A stretch of 64,000 bases of DNA from Elephas maximus indicus (taxonomy: Eukaryota; Chordata; Mammalia; Proboscidea; Elephantidae), in NCBI RefSeq assembly GCF_024166365.1, contig NC_064819.1, forward strand, positions 114,744,293 through 114,808,292. Reading direction: 5' to 3'. The notes beneath the pieces were generated by a model. The model saw only the letters and a program-made list of their open reading frames with translations. It made no database searches and had not been told where the DNA came from. Positions 33,918 to 46,799 of this stretch are shown here, in pieces. Each line of letters starts with the position of its first letter. Within the stretch, counting starts at the first letter, position 1. The position numbers were made by a program, and so were the translations under genes.

Positions 33918-35414
33918 GTTGTTGTTGTTGTTAGGTGCTGTCGAGTCGGTTCCGACTCATAGCGACCCTATGCACAACAGAACGAAACACTGCCAGGTCC
34001 TGCGCCATCCTCACAACCGTTGCTATGCTTGAGCTCATTGTTGCAGCCACTGTGTCAATCCACCTCGTTCAGGGTCTTCCTCTTTTCCGCTGACCCTATA
34101 CTCTGCCAAGCATGATGTCCTTCTCCAGGGGCTGATCCCTTCTGACGACATGCCCAAAGTAAGATGCAATCTTGCCATCCTTGCTTCTAAGGAGCATTCT
34201 GGTTGTACTTCTTCCAGACAGATTTGTTCATTCTTTTGGCAGCCCGTGGTATATTCAATGTTCTTCACCAACATCGCAATTCAAAGGCATCAACTCTTCT
34301 TCAGTCTTCCTTATTCATTGTCCAGCTTTCACATGCATATGATGCAATTGAAAATACCATGGCTTCGGTCAGGCGCACCTTAGTCTACAGGGTGACATCT
34401 TTGCTCTTCAACACTTTGAAGAGGTCATTTGCAGCAGATTTGCCCAATGCAATGCATCTTTTGATTTCTTGACTGCTGCTTCCATGGCTGTTGATTGTGG
34501 ATCCAAGTAAAATGAAATCCTTGACAACTTCAATCTTTTCTCTGTTTTTCATGATGTTGCTCATTGGTCCAGTTGTGAGGATTTTTGTTTTCTTTATGTT
34601 GAGGTGTAATCCATACTGAAGGCTATGGTCTTTGATCTTCATTAGTAAGTGCTTCAGGTCCTCTTCACTTTCAGCAAGCAAGGTTGTGTCATCTGCATAA
34701 GGCAGGTTGTTAATGAGTCTTCCTCCGATCCTGATGCCCAGTTCTTCTTCATATAGCCCAGCTTCTCATATTATTTGTTCAGCATACAGATTAAATAGGT
34801 ATGGGGAAAGAATACAACCCTGATGCACACCTTTCCTTACTTTAAACCAATCAGTATCCCCTTGTTCTGTCCAAACAACTGCCTCTTGATCTATGTAAAG
34901 GTTCCTCATGAGCACAATTAAGTGCTCTGGAATTCCCATTCTTTGCAGTGTTATCCATAGTTTGTTATGAACCACACAGTCAAACGCCTTTGCATAATCA
35001 ATAAAACACAGGTAAACATCCTTCTGATATTCTCTGCTTTCAGCCAGGGTCCCTTTGACATCAGCAATGATATCCCTGGTTCCATGTCCTCTTCTGAAAC
35101 TGGCCTGAATTTCTGGCAGTTCCCTGTAGGTATAGTGCTGTAGCCATTTTTGAATGATCTTCAGCAGAATTTTGCTTGCGTGTGATATTAATGATAAAAA
35201 AAAAAAAAGACTTTTTTTTTTTAATGATATTGTTCTATAATTTCCACATTCAGTTGGATCACCTTTCTTGGGAATAGGCATAAATATGGATCTCTTCCAA
35301 TCAGTTGGCCAGGAAGCTGTCTTCCTTATTTCTTGGCATAGATAAGTGAGCATCTCCAGTGCTGCATCTGTTTGTTGAAACATCTCAATTGATATTCCAT
35401 CAATTTCTGGAGAC
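33918..35414 (-). mobile_element. RTE-type LINE, 5'-truncated, partly open
   Basis: 1.5 kb flanked by a 12-base duplication atcaactgattt at 33906-33917 and 35415-35426. An open frame of 231 codons (35461-34766, reading out of the element on the 5' side) holds reverse-transcriptase blocks including SREYQKDVYLCFIDYAKAFD and GVHQGCILSPYLFNLYAEQI. A second (34681-34385) begins just after the YADD box, whose codons lie near 34690-34700 in another frame. The copy is less decayed than the others here but lacks the endonuclease and has frameshifts. A small A-run/T-run insertion lies at 35197-35220. Confidence 0.92.
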
Positions 35415-35506
35415 ATCAACTGATTTAGGAGAGTATAAAACTCAGGATAGAGAAGATACATTGCAATTTATTCTAGTCCCATAGCATTCAGCACAGCTCT
35501 ATGCAT

Positions 35507-36020
35507 GTCATTTGTTGTTGGTATTAGTTAAAGGCAAGTGAGCTCCTACTCATGACAGCCTTATGCATAACAGAACAAAATGTTGCCCAGTCCTGTGCCA
35601 TCCTCACGATCGTTGGTATGTTTGCATCCTTTGTTGTGGCTGTTGTGCCAATCCATCTTATTAAGGGTTTCTCTCATTTTCAGGTACCCTCTATTTCATC
35701 AAACATGATGTCTTTCTAGGGACTTGTCTTTCCCAATGACATGTTCAGAGTAAGCTAGCCTTTCTCCCTTCTAAGGAGCATTCTGGTTGCATTTTTTCTA
35801 AGACTGATTGGTTCATTTCTGTGTCAATGATCTCCTCAATATTCTTCACCAATACTAGATTTTGAATGCATCAGTTTTTATTGTCTTTCTTTCTCATTAT
35901 CCAGCTTTCACATACCTACAAAGTGATAGAAAAGACCATGGCTTGGGTCAGGTACACTGTAGTCATAAAAGTGACATCTTTGCTTTCTAGAGCTTTAAAT
36001 AGTCTTTTGTAGTGGTAGAT
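35507..36020 (-). repeat. RTE 3' fragment, old
   Basis: Strongly diverged antisense copy: GCATAACAGAACAAAATGTTG, GTGCCATCCTCACGATCGTTG, CCAGCTTTCACATACC. It lies directly next to the younger element at 33918-35414. Confidence 0.8.
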
Positions 36021-36171
36021 AGTTGTTAAGATTTTTTGAATGAATGATGAATTTTTATAAGGAATTTTCTGTTTGTAGTCTGCCAGCGGTTGGTAAATCT
36101 TTTTACCTAGATAAGGCATTTCGTTAGATAAAGAAAGACAATTTGCTTAGTTAAAGCATTTCCTTAGGTAA

Positions 36172-36750
36172 TGTCATGGATTGAATTGTGTCCCACAAAA
36201 ATACATGTCAACTTGATTAGGCCATGATTCCCAGTATTGTGTAGTTATCCTCCATTTTGTGATTGATGTAATTTTCGTATGTGTTGTAAATCATGATCTC
36301 TGCCTGTGCCTAATGAGGCAAGATTTTATTATGTTAAAGAAGGCTAGGAGGGGATGTAACACCCTTGCTCAGGTCACATCCTTGATTCAACATAAAGGCA
36401 ATTTCCCTGGGGTGTGGTCTGCACTACCTTTCATCTTACAAGAGATAAAAAAAAAAAAAGAAAGAAAAGGAAGGGAGCAGAGAGGGGGACCTCAAAGCAC
36501 CAAGAAAGAGGCATCCAGAACAGAGCACTTCCTTTGGACCTGGGGTCCCTGCACCTTAACAGCTGCTTGACCAGGTAAAGATTGATGAAAAGGACCTTCC
36601 TCCAGAGCCTACAAAGAGAGAAAGCCTTCTCCTGGAGCTGACACCCTGAATTTGGACTTGCAGCCTACCAGACTGTGCGAGAATAAATTTCTCTTTGTTA
36701 AAGTCACCCAATTGTGGTATCTGTTATAGCAGCACAAGATAACTAAGACA
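36172..36750 (+). repeat. MaLR-type LTR, solitary
   Basis: Starts TGTCATGGATTGAATTGTG and ends GATAACTAAGACA (TG...CA). GCCATGATTCCCAGTATTG and GGGGTGTGGTCTGCACTAC are shared with the antisense LTR at 54022-54512. AATAAATTTCTCTTTGTTAA near the end carries the LTR's poly(A) signal. No internal region flanks it. Confidence 0.75.
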
Positions 36751-36896
36751 AATAAAGAATGAAAATTTGAAAATCTTTAGTAATTTAAGAGAAAATATCA
36801 CGTCTGGTAATGAACACCACAAAACTTTCAAAGATTGGAAAGCTGCATAGTATTTTGTACTATTCCACACAATGAAAAGTACATAAAAATCAGAAG

Positions 36897-37010
36897 ATTG
36901 TTTGAAGTCAAGTCCTCACTTTCCAACTCTTATTGTTTGACTTTGGGCAATTCATTTTACCCCTTGAGCATTAAATACTAAAATAGGGAGGTAAGACTTG
37001 ATTTTCTCTG
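36897..37010 (+). repeat. MIR-like relic
   Basis: GAAGTCAAGTCCTCACTTTCC, TTTGACTTTGGGCAATTCA and ACTAAAATAGGGAGG follow the MIR order. Confidence 0.6.
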
Positions 37011-38970
37011 ATATTTCTTCCATATCCAGTACATCGGGTATTATCTATCTTTTCCTTATTGATTTGTAAATGTTCTCTATATTTTTTATTATGAGTATTT
37101 TCTCAGTCAAGTGTTCCAAGTATCTTCTCCCACTACCTTAATAGTCTACAAACAAATTTTTAACAAAAAGCTTATGATTTCTATAACTTAAAATTTTGAA
37201 ATCATTATCAGTAGTATCTCTTCCGTATTCCCATTTGCTCAGTTCTTTCACTGATGTTCAAAATATTCGTTATGTGCATTCAAATGATGATAACTTTACC
37301 TTGGAGTCATCTACCAAGTGAATGAAAAAATAGAGTATGATGAATAATTCTGTTGTTTATTTTCACCAAAATTCACAGTAACCTTTGGTACCAAATCTTT
37401 TAGAAAGAAGATTAACCGAAGGTTAAATTAGTTGAATATTATTGCATTTATTCCTTTTGGCAATTTCTATCACAAGTGCTAAGGAAATAAAACAGGCTTC
37501 AAAAAAATTCAATATAAAGAACTTTTGAATCAGCTTGTTTGGAGTTGGGAGTAGGGGTAGGAGGGAGTGGAACCTGTTGGGATTGTCACTGATAGTATAT
37601 TAGAAGAATAAATTAACGTTGGGAGCATTAACAGCTTTATACTATTGAGTTTTCTTGTGTAAGAACATGCTATGTCTTTGATTTGTTCAGTTCTGCTAGA
37701 GATTTGGTTCTTCTAGAATTATTTTTAAAAATTTTCTCAAGGTGGTTTTGACCGTTTCTTGCTAAGTTTATTCGTTCAGTTCCCTTTCTTTGCATTTGCC
37801 ATTCTAAATAGCTGTGATGACATATCCATCCTGTCTTTGTAACCTAGGAAATGATACTGCTATGCAAGCCAGAGAGATAGTGAAGAAATATTTCCACCGC
37901 AATTGTAGAATATAGATTGATCTCCTCCCTAAAAGTCACCTATAATTTGTCTTAACTATAAGCTTGTGAATCCCAACCATTAAATAATAGTGATCATCAA
38001 CCCCAGACTCCCCAGTTGCCTGAAGTCCAGGCAGTAGTTGGCCTTCTCCCCTTCTTCTTTCCAGGCAGTTGAAGGAAGAATCAATCATAGCTTGAAGTAA
38101 CTATTTAATGCAATGACAGGGGAAATTTTAAATGCCAGCTCTCCAGTTGTTCAGATACTATGAATTTGATCTGAATAAAGTCGTTGTGGTTCAGTACTAC
38201 AGATTGGTATAGCTCCCCTCTACCAAACATCCTCCTCTGACCTGGCAAGAAAAACAAGATTTGAAATGAGACAAAGACAGTCTGAATGCTCCAAAAGCTG
38301 GGAGGTATATTCTTGGTGTACACAGAGTTCTTGCTCTAAAAACCACCTTGCATGGCAGCATGTAAGACGTGAAGATATATAAAAAGCAATGCAATTTAAA
38401 AAGGATATTCCTTGGAAAAAAAATCAAAATATTTTATGGGGAGAATATGTTTATTTCAGGCAAATGTAGGACACTGAAAGCCAATGGAGATTCAGAAATT
38501 TTGTTCGTGCAGTCAATATTCTACTAGCCCTGAAAATTATATTAAAATCACACAGAAATAAGATAGACATATATTGGCCCTACTGAATACTTGATGCTGA
38601 GCTGTCAAAAAAGTGATGGAAAATTTACTGATAAATGAAAGTCCACGTCACACAGATGGTACTGTAGAAAAGATTTCTGCTAATGCATTTCAGAGATAGT
38701 CATGACTAAAAAGTAAGGTATAATCTAAAATACATTTGAACCACTTTGTACACTGTATAGTCAGACAATGTAAATATATTGGAAAATATTTGTGTTAGCA
38801 GGGTAGAAAAATTTAATACATTTTAATGAATTCCTTAAAATTCTGTATTCATGTAGTCAGAGTATATAAAAAATAAATATCTGGTTTAGAAAAATAATAG
38901 ATTCCAAGGAAAAATTATGAAAATAAATGGATGGAGTCTAAAAGCAATGACCGGTTTAGGCATGTAACTG
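37011..38970. other. Unassigned sequence
   Basis: Two overlapping short minus-strand frames at 38105-38427 lack any recognised motif. No exon or named repeat called. Confidence 0.45.
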
Positions 38971-38974
38971 AAGA

Positions 38975-39812
38975 ATCTGTATACTGAGCAAATAATCCAA
39001 GAAGCTGGGCTGTATGAAGAAGAACAGGGCATTTAGATTGGAGGAAGACTCATTAACAGCCTGCATTATGCAGATGATACAACCTTGCTTGCTGAAATTG
39101 AAGAGGACTTGAATCACTTACTGATTCAAAATGGATTACACCTCAACATAAAGAAAACAAAAATCTTCATAACTGGACCAATAAGCAACATCATGGTAAA
39201 TGGAGAAAAGATTGAAGTTGTCAAGGATTTCATTTTATTTGGATTTACGATTGACCCCCCATGGAAGCAGCAGTCAAGAAATCAGGAGTATTGTGTTGGG
39301 CAAATCTGTTGCAAAATATCTCTTTGAAGTGTTGGAGAGCAAGGATGTCACTTTAAGGACTAAGGTGCACCTGATTCAAGCATTGGTATTTTATATATGC
39401 ATTTGAAAGCTGGTCAATGAATTAAGAAGACTGAAGAAGAATTGACGTCTTTGAATTATGATGTTGGTGAAGAATATTGACTATTCCATGAACTACCAGA
39501 AGAACAAACAGATCTGTTTTGGAAGAAGTACAGCCAAGATGTTTCTTGGAAGTAAGGATGGTGAGACTTCATCTCACATACTTGGACATGTTATCAGGAG
39601 GGCCCAGTCCCTACAGAAAGACATCACGCTTGGTAAAGTGGAGGGTCAGCGAAAAAGGGGAAGATCCTCAACAAGATGGATTGACACAGTAGCTGCAACA
39701 ATGGGCTCAAACATAGCAACGATTGTGAGGATGGTGCAGGACAGGGCAGTGTTTTGTTCTGTTATACATAGGGTTCCTGTGAATGAGAACTTACTTGATG
39801 TCACCTAGCAAC
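38975..39812 (+). repeat. RTE 3' fragment
   Basis: Starts at NLYTEQI-like text, keeps YADDTTLLAE near 39067-39098, continues through HLNIKKTKI to the 3' end ACTTACTTGATGTCACCTAG. Three overlapping frames of 68-116 codons show frameshifts. Confidence 0.9.
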
Positions 39813-41891
39813 AACTGTGAAGAAAATAGAACCAAATTATCATAAATTATCATAAAACTGTTCATGATCAAAATTACATCCTAAAAGAAAGAAGAAATTA
39901 TCTTCCAAGCAAGATAAATTATTATTCCTATAGACTGAAAACTCATTGTCATGCTGATATCCAAATGGTACTCATTACATTAGAATCTGAGTCATCACAA
40001 TCGTCAAACAATAAAGGTCATCTTTATTTCCATAAACAAACTTCAATGAAAACAAATGATACAGGCTTTGCTTAGGCCAAACCTGCTAGAACTGTAGAAT
40101 TAGAACAAACTAGCACCTTGGGTACTGTAGTGCAGAGACTCAGACCGGGAGTCTGAACAGGCTCAGAAGAGGGACAGAGCTGGAGCTTCCGTTGTAGTGG
40201 TCATGTTCCATGAATGCTCCTTTTCAGGTTCTGTTTCTCCCCGCACCCACCTCTCCACAAAAGGGTGTTGCATGTAGAGGGGAAAAAAAATCTTTCATGC
40301 TAGCAAAATCTAGCCTGTTTTTTGTTAGAAGTAATATGTTTCCTTTTCTTCCAGTATCAAGGAATGGGAAAGCTTCTTTAGTTCTTGGCAAATCCATAAG
40401 AGAAGGATCTCACATGTCCGTGAGTGGGAAGATCAACCACATGTTAAGATGTTAGCTGAATCTTTTAGCAGTTTCAATTGAAACAGTTTCCACAGTCCTG
40501 AGCTTATGGAAGAATCTTAATTGGTTTAGTGTCTCTTTAAAGACCTGCTTCTTAGTCTTAAAGATGCTGGCTATGAAACTTTAAATTTCCTGTTTCTCTG
40601 TCACAAACTAGTAAGTAAAAATGCTTAAAAGGAGTAAAAGGAATTGTTATGACCATGTCTTTTCCTCCTTTCTCTTCCTTTTTTAGGGATGCGTTGTTAG
40701 GATATATGATTTTGGTAGAGTGGTATTTAAGGTTGGTTTTCAGCAGGATGGAAGCAGAATATGGAATGGAGTTGAGTAAGTGCTCCTTTGTTCACAAAAA
40801 CACTGAAAATTCTGCCATGTGACTAATACATACTTAGTTACAAAAAAATTAGTAAGAGCAAGATAACATGGTTGCTATAGTGAATTCTTTGTAAAAGTTT
40901 TTAATAATTATATCAATCAGACACTTTTGCTATAAGGAAGTAAACTCATTACAGAAAACCTTATATTCTATGATTTTATTATTATGAGTGTTACACCTAT
41001 GAATTAGAATACTTGATAAATCACCTGTGTATGTCATACAACCAATCCTACTTGCTCATGACTAGTTCCTCCAAAATTTTTTGAAACTTCTGGTAAAAAA
41101 AGCCATCAGTAAATTGGAAATGTTGAGAAATTTCTTGACCCATTATGTATTGTAAAAAAAAATTTAATCAATTATACTGTAAGTTCTAAACTGTTAAGTG
41201 TGGTATAATATTAATGAGGGCAAGTAATTTGTTTAGACAGTTAACCTTAATAACACAAGTTGACATATTTCTTTACTGAGAATGACTATGAAAGGCCAAA
41301 TTGTTTTCTTATGTGAGGGACGAATACATCTCAGCCAAATCTATTTTTTTTAAGCACACTTAATTTCTTTCAATCCTTTATCTCCACGTATTTCCTTCTG
41401 CTCCCTAAGCTACCTCCGTCATACTTCACCTCCCAGTTGCTAAGCTGTATTTCTTTTACTTCATCTCTCTAATGCTTTCTACTTGAAATTTTGTTGGAAC
41501 CAATCTAAAAATGATTAATTATTAACAGAAAACTTTGATTATATACTTATATAATTACACATAAGTGATAGATCATTTAATCTTTAAAATAACAATAATT
41601 TAAAATGAGTATAGTCATAAAAATGTTATCAAGGTAAACCCCAATAGAAATCCAGTGATAACATTTTTGGTATTAACCTGCCATGCTTCAAGCTACTAGA
41701 ATTTCTCTAGCTCTAGCAAAGAGATTGCTTTAAAATCTCACAAATAAAGACATGCTGCGAATAAGAACCAGGTAAATTATTTGTTTATAATGTAATGACT
41801 TTCTTATCTGAAAAGATATTGAACAACACAGAGAAACTCTGGCTGTATAACAAGGGAGGTTTTACTTGCATATAGGTAAAGGGAGTTAGGG
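39813..41891. other. Unassigned sequence
   Basis: A segment at 40686-40775 between TTTTTTAG and GAGTAAGT looks exon-like, but its frames match nothing I know. No promoter or repeat called. Confidence 0.4.
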
Positions 41892-42406
41892 TGTTATGAT
41901 GGTTAAGACTGTGTGTCAACTTGGCTGCACCATGATTCTCAGTGGTTTGGCAGTTATGTAATGTAGATTGGCAGTTATGTAATGATATAATTTGGGAGTT
42001 ATGTAATAATGTAGTTTCCTCCATTTTGTGATGTAATGTAATCACCTCCATGATGTGATCTGATGCGATCAGCCAATCAGTTGTAAGGGGAGTTTCCGTG
42101 GGGATGTGGCCTATACCTCCAATATATGTGGATCCTCTGGCAAATGTTCGTGCCTCTGGCTCATCATCATCTGACCTCTAGCTCTCAGGGCTTGAGCCAG
42201 CAGCCTTCCGTCTGACCTGCCAATCTTGGGTTTGTCAGCCCCTGCAGCTACGTGAGTCAGAAGGAGCCTCCAGCCTGATGCCTGACCCATAGACCTGGGA
42301 CTCGTCAGCCTCTACAGCAGCATGAACCATTTCCTTGAGACAAATCTCTCTCTCTCTCTGTATAACTTTTCTGGTTTTACTTCTCTAGAGTAGCCAGCCT
42401 AAGACA
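41892..42406 (+). repeat. 5' LTR of an ERVL-type endogenous retrovirus
   Basis: 515 bases, TG at the start (TGTTATGATGG) and CA at the end (CTAAGACA). It contains a tandem of GGCAGTTATGTAATG-type units near 41948-42010 and a CT-rich end. The primer-binding site follows two bases later. Confidence 0.75.
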
Positions 42407-42408
42407 TA

Positions 42409-42423
42409 TGGTACTAAGAGTGG
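42409..42423 (+). promoter_or_regulatory. Retroviral primer-binding site, tRNA-Leu type
   Basis: TGGTACTAAGAGTGG just inside the LTR. ERVL elements are known for a Leu-tRNA primer site beginning TGGTACCAGGAGTGG; this copy differs at three positions. Confidence 0.7.
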
Positions 42424-43862
42424 TTCTAGAGAAAATTGTAAGGATGAGTTTTCCAAATTTGTTCTCAACTCTGGTTAGTCTTAAAGATGTTGATGACTCT
42501 GCTTCCAGTAGTAAAGAAGGCAGTGCTAATCCATGGTGTGAGGTGGCAATAAAAATACACAAAATATCACCACCAATACACCAAATATTGGTAAGAGGCG
42601 AGGCTCTGGGTGATCACATGTTTGATACTTTTCTACAATTTTGTCAGAATGAGAAGTGTAAGGAAGCTGGTTGGTTGGTCTTACTTTCACTAAACAAAGT
42701 GACGAAAAAAAGAGATGAGCTCAGAGCTTCACAGTTACAGCTCAACTACCACATAAGCAACCTCAAAGTTGACTCTTTGCCCTGAAAGAAAGACTTATCT
42801 CTTATAGTAGCAAAGCTGATATTGCCAAAAACTAAACCTAGAGTCTTATGTAAGAGTTGCTAAATTACAACACCAATTTAATTCTCAACCTCCAGTGGTG
42901 TCTAAAGTTAATGTGAGGGCATTGATTGGGAAGAAATGGCATCCTGAAACTTGGGGTGAGGACATAAGGGTGACAGATAATCAGGAACCTGGGGACATTG
43001 AGCTCCTAAATTCTGTTGAATCACTCCTGCCAGCAGAACCAGCCCTCTCACTCCTATCTGAAGAGATTTCTCCATGTTTGTCTGCTAAGCTACCCACCCC
43101 AGTAAACGTTTAGCCCCTCCACCCCTATCTGATGAGATTAACCTAGCCCTGCCTGAAGAGCCTTTATCTGAGTCATTGCATAGGGCATCACCTAAGGCAG
43201 ATACCTTACAAGACATTGCTGAATGTTCTCAGAGCACATCCCCACCACCCAGTTTGGCTTCTAGACCATAACTAGACTTAAGCCCCAGTGAGCCACAAAA
43301 GTTGAAGTACAAAGTGTGACCCAGAAAGAGGTATGATATACTCCAAAAAAACTGCTTGACTTTTCTAATATATGCAAACAGAAGTCTAAGGAACATGGCT
43401 ATTAAGGGTGTGGATAATGGTGCAAGGAACGTAAAGTTCGATCAGGCTGAGTTTATTGATATGGGCTAGCTAAGTACAGGATTTTCATTCAATGCCCAAC
43501 TCAAGAGGTTAGGAAAGGTCTAATAGTTTATTTGTTTGGGTCACTGAAACATGGATTAGGCCGTGGCCTACACTAAATCAGATTGAAGTACCAGATCTGC
43601 TGTGGCATACTGTAGAATAAGGTATCCCGTTAGCATGTTAGAGTGGGTTTATAATGTTAGATCCATGGACCCACACATGGAGTGCCCAGAGGACACAGCT
43701 TTTACCACAATGGTAAGGAACAAATTTGTGAAGGAATCCCCAGCATCCTTGAAGACTGATGTGACTGCTGTTTTATATAAGTCAGATTTGACAATGGGAA
43801 CTGCTCTAACTGAATTAATGCACCTAAGACAAAAAAAAAAGGGGGGGGAAGCAAACTAGCTT
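42424..43862 (+). pseudogene. Broken gag region of an ERVL-type endogenous retrovirus
   Basis: Sense frames at 42408-42785, 42895-43113 and 43602-43859 are pieces of one gag-like reading in changing frames, with stops between them. The last piece ends in a KKK run at an A/G homopolymer (43833-43847). No pol, env or 3' LTR was recognised downstream, so the provirus is truncated. It is an ancient, defective genomic copy. Gag assignment rests on position after LTR and primer site and on the absence of any host match; no catalytic domain is visible. Confidence 0.6.
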
Positions 43863-45340
43863 ACCCATCACCTATTCTCTGAGTGACATTTATGGGTTCC
43901 TTGATGCTAAGTGCAGAGTTCTGTTAACAAAAATTCCCAGGTCATAATAGCCAAACACTCTATGAAAACTTCCATGATTGTGTAATCCTAATACCACAGA
44001 AAACTTTTTATGTGGTGAGATTTTTAGAGAACTCAGACAAGCTAAACATGCCTCTAGAGAATCTCACACAGTCAGTTATTGATGCTTAAAATTCTTTATG
44101 TTTGAAATTCCTTTAACAGAGAGAAAATCCATTCATCATCCCATTGACTGTAGACCAGTGAAACATGGAAGGCAAAGAATGCATTAAGAAGTAAGTGGAT
44201 CAAATTATTGGATTGGAATCCAAGCTCTTCCTTTGATTCTGACTAGCTAACTCACTTATCTATGAATAGTAACACTAATTGAGCAGGTTTTTTTTCAGAC
44301 AAAGAAAAATATATTTGAAGGCAAACATTTCATAAAAATATAATTCCAAATCTGAACATGTAGACACCTTTGAGAAGTGCTACACAATGAGAAACTATTT
44401 CATCCAGAGTAAACATTACAGATTAAAAAAAAAAACAATTTTATTTTTAAACATTACAGATAACTGATTGGCTCCTAAAAGGAGAAGGGAAGGCATCGAA
44501 GGTAAACTCTACAGACAACAATATGGCATATGATTCCCTTTATTTATACTAAAGTGATGTGGAATACAGACACAAAGGCTTTTGTTCTTGCTTTGATCTC
44601 TGTCTAGAAGGCCCCATCTCTTATTCCCACCTATCTTTCTTGAAACTCAGTTAACCCTAGTCATTCTAACTAGAATCCCAGATTAGGCTGCAATAGCTAA
44701 GGAATCCCAGGGGCCTCTCCAGTGTTACTTAACACTCTGAGCCTGTCTCTGAAACAATAGGTCCTCCTTCTCCATGACTCCAGTAAAGGATACTCTGTGT
44801 TCCTCTTTTCCCTTGTCTGGTCCCTTTGACTCTGATGTATAGCACTTGCTTGTATTTACTGGGGAAGAAGGGGCAAGTTCAGAATGTGCTCAGGTGGCTT
44901 GACATTCCTTCCTTCTTTCCAGTATCCCAGTTCTTTAGTCATTGCACCTAGTGCTTATTCATGCAGGAAGCGATTAACAATTACAGTCATGGGGATTTCT
45001 TAACAATTACATGAAAATATTTTCTAGTAATTTCACAAGGGAAACTGCCTTTTTTCTGGTTGTTCTTCCAAGTGCACTAAAAAAAAAAAAAGACATACAT
45101 GTGGAATGCAATGGCCTTTAATACAAACACTGTCTGTTAAATATCTTCATCTCCTAGGGTTTCTCTCACTATCTTGTGTTTCTTTCTACGTTCTGATTTA
45201 ACTTTCCAGGCTGTTCGAAAAGTATTAGAATGTCCTTGAGGTTTTCTGTGTGGGGTTGTATGGTTGGTCAGGTCACAATAATTTTTCCAGGAACACTGTA
45301 GGGTATCTTGTTCAAATCTAGGTTATTTTGATCAAATCAT

Positions 45341-45374
<34 letters not shown>

Positions 45375-46154
45375 GCAATATAGCATTTAGTGAGCACCTA
45401 TGGTATGTAGAATTTATTCTTTTTTGTGGAGAGCAGGAGAAGAGATGGTAAACAATTTATTTAAATAGATTAATGTAGTGCTCCTTATGATAGAATAAAC
45501 AAGGTGCTCAATTTATAAAAATGCCCGCAGACTTTTGTTTTATTTTGTTACTTTTTCTTTTGTTCCGTACTAACCTTTCTGAATCAGAATCTCCGGAAGT
45601 AGGACTCATATTTCTGCATTTTAAATAAGCTTCCCAAGCTTAGAGGGGCAGTGAGTTTGTGTTAATGACGGTGAAATTGTTTGGAAAAAGTTGGTGAGAA
45701 AGTTGAGACAGCTTGCAGAATGTAACCACACTCAGTTGTATGTGTAGAAACTGTTGAAGTGGTGTATGTTCTATGGTGTATGTTTTCATCAGAAGAAATA
45801 AATCAATAAACTTCCCAAGTGCTTCTTACAGTTTGGGGATTATTTTGAAAGCCATAATGTATGGAACCACTTGAAATTTTTCTAAAGCTGATTAGAATGA
45901 CCATCTAATTAGTGATACTTTTGAGAGTGTAAAAGGACATTTCAGGACAATCTATGTTTACCAGAGTTTGCCCTAGGCAAACCAGGAAATACTGTCCTTT
46001 TAGTGTGAGCTGAATACTAAAAGTTTTGGAATGTATCCTAGCCAGTTGGCTCCACATTAGCTCCATTCATATCCAGTTAATCATGGAGAGCTGTACATTA
46101 TTCCCAGAAGTTATTGCTAATACCAACTCATTGTCTCCATCTCTAACACCACTG
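43863..46154. other. Mostly unassigned; short MIR relic and CA repeat
   Basis: A MIR-like stretch lies about 44200-44285 (GGATTGGAATCCAAGCTC, GACTAGCTAACTCAC). A CA microsatellite of 16 units is at 45342-45373. Nothing else recognised. Confidence 0.5.
45342..45373. repeat. (CA)n microsatellite
   Basis: Sixteen uninterrupted CA units. Confidence 0.98.
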
Positions 46155-46165
46155 TCCTAGGTCAG

Positions 46166-46331
46166 TTGTTGTTGTTGTTGTTAGGTGCCGTTGAATTGCT
46201 TCTGACTCATAGCGACCCTATAGGACAGAATAGAATTGCCCCATAGGATTTCCAAGGAGTGGGTGGTAGATTTGAACTGCTGACCTTTTGGTTAGCAGCC
46301 GAGCTCTTAACCACTATGCCACCAGGGCTCC
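46166..46331 (-). repeat. AfroSINE
   Basis: Antisense full copy beginning with a GTT run. Exact 11-base duplication tcctaggtcag at 46155-46165 and 46332-46342. Confidence 0.95.
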
Positions 46332-46799
46332 TCCTAGGTCAGGCTTCCCCCTAATTCGTCCTCTAAACTGTAGCATTGGCCTTATAACTGTTGTTGCCCT
46401 TTTCATTTTTTTTTTCTTCCATTCTCCATCCCCGCCCCATACTAGGGTAATAATGCATAGATGATTATCCTATTATCCTTCTGGAAATATTTTATTAATA
46501 ATAAAATATCTAATGATAAAAAGAACAGAGTTCTTGTTTAGTCACTATGCACCAGTAGTTAAAAACAGCAGTTGAGAAATTACCAATTCTCTTAGCTCTT
46601 CAAGTGCTTCTCACCGTTCAGCTGAACTACCTGGGCCTCTTGCCTTAAAGACCCACCTGGACCTCCCTACAATCTAACAAGTAACCAGGCTAAGCCTGGC
46701 ACAGCAGTGTCTTCTGGACACTAATAGGTCAGTGCCCGTGTTGTACTGAAATGTATGAAATATTTTGAATATCCATCCTGGAAATAAACAATCTCCTGT

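Noticed and set aside
40686..40775. Exon-like segment between TTTTTTAG and GAGTAAGT
   Set aside because: Neither open frame resembles a known protein and there is no neighbouring exon to join.
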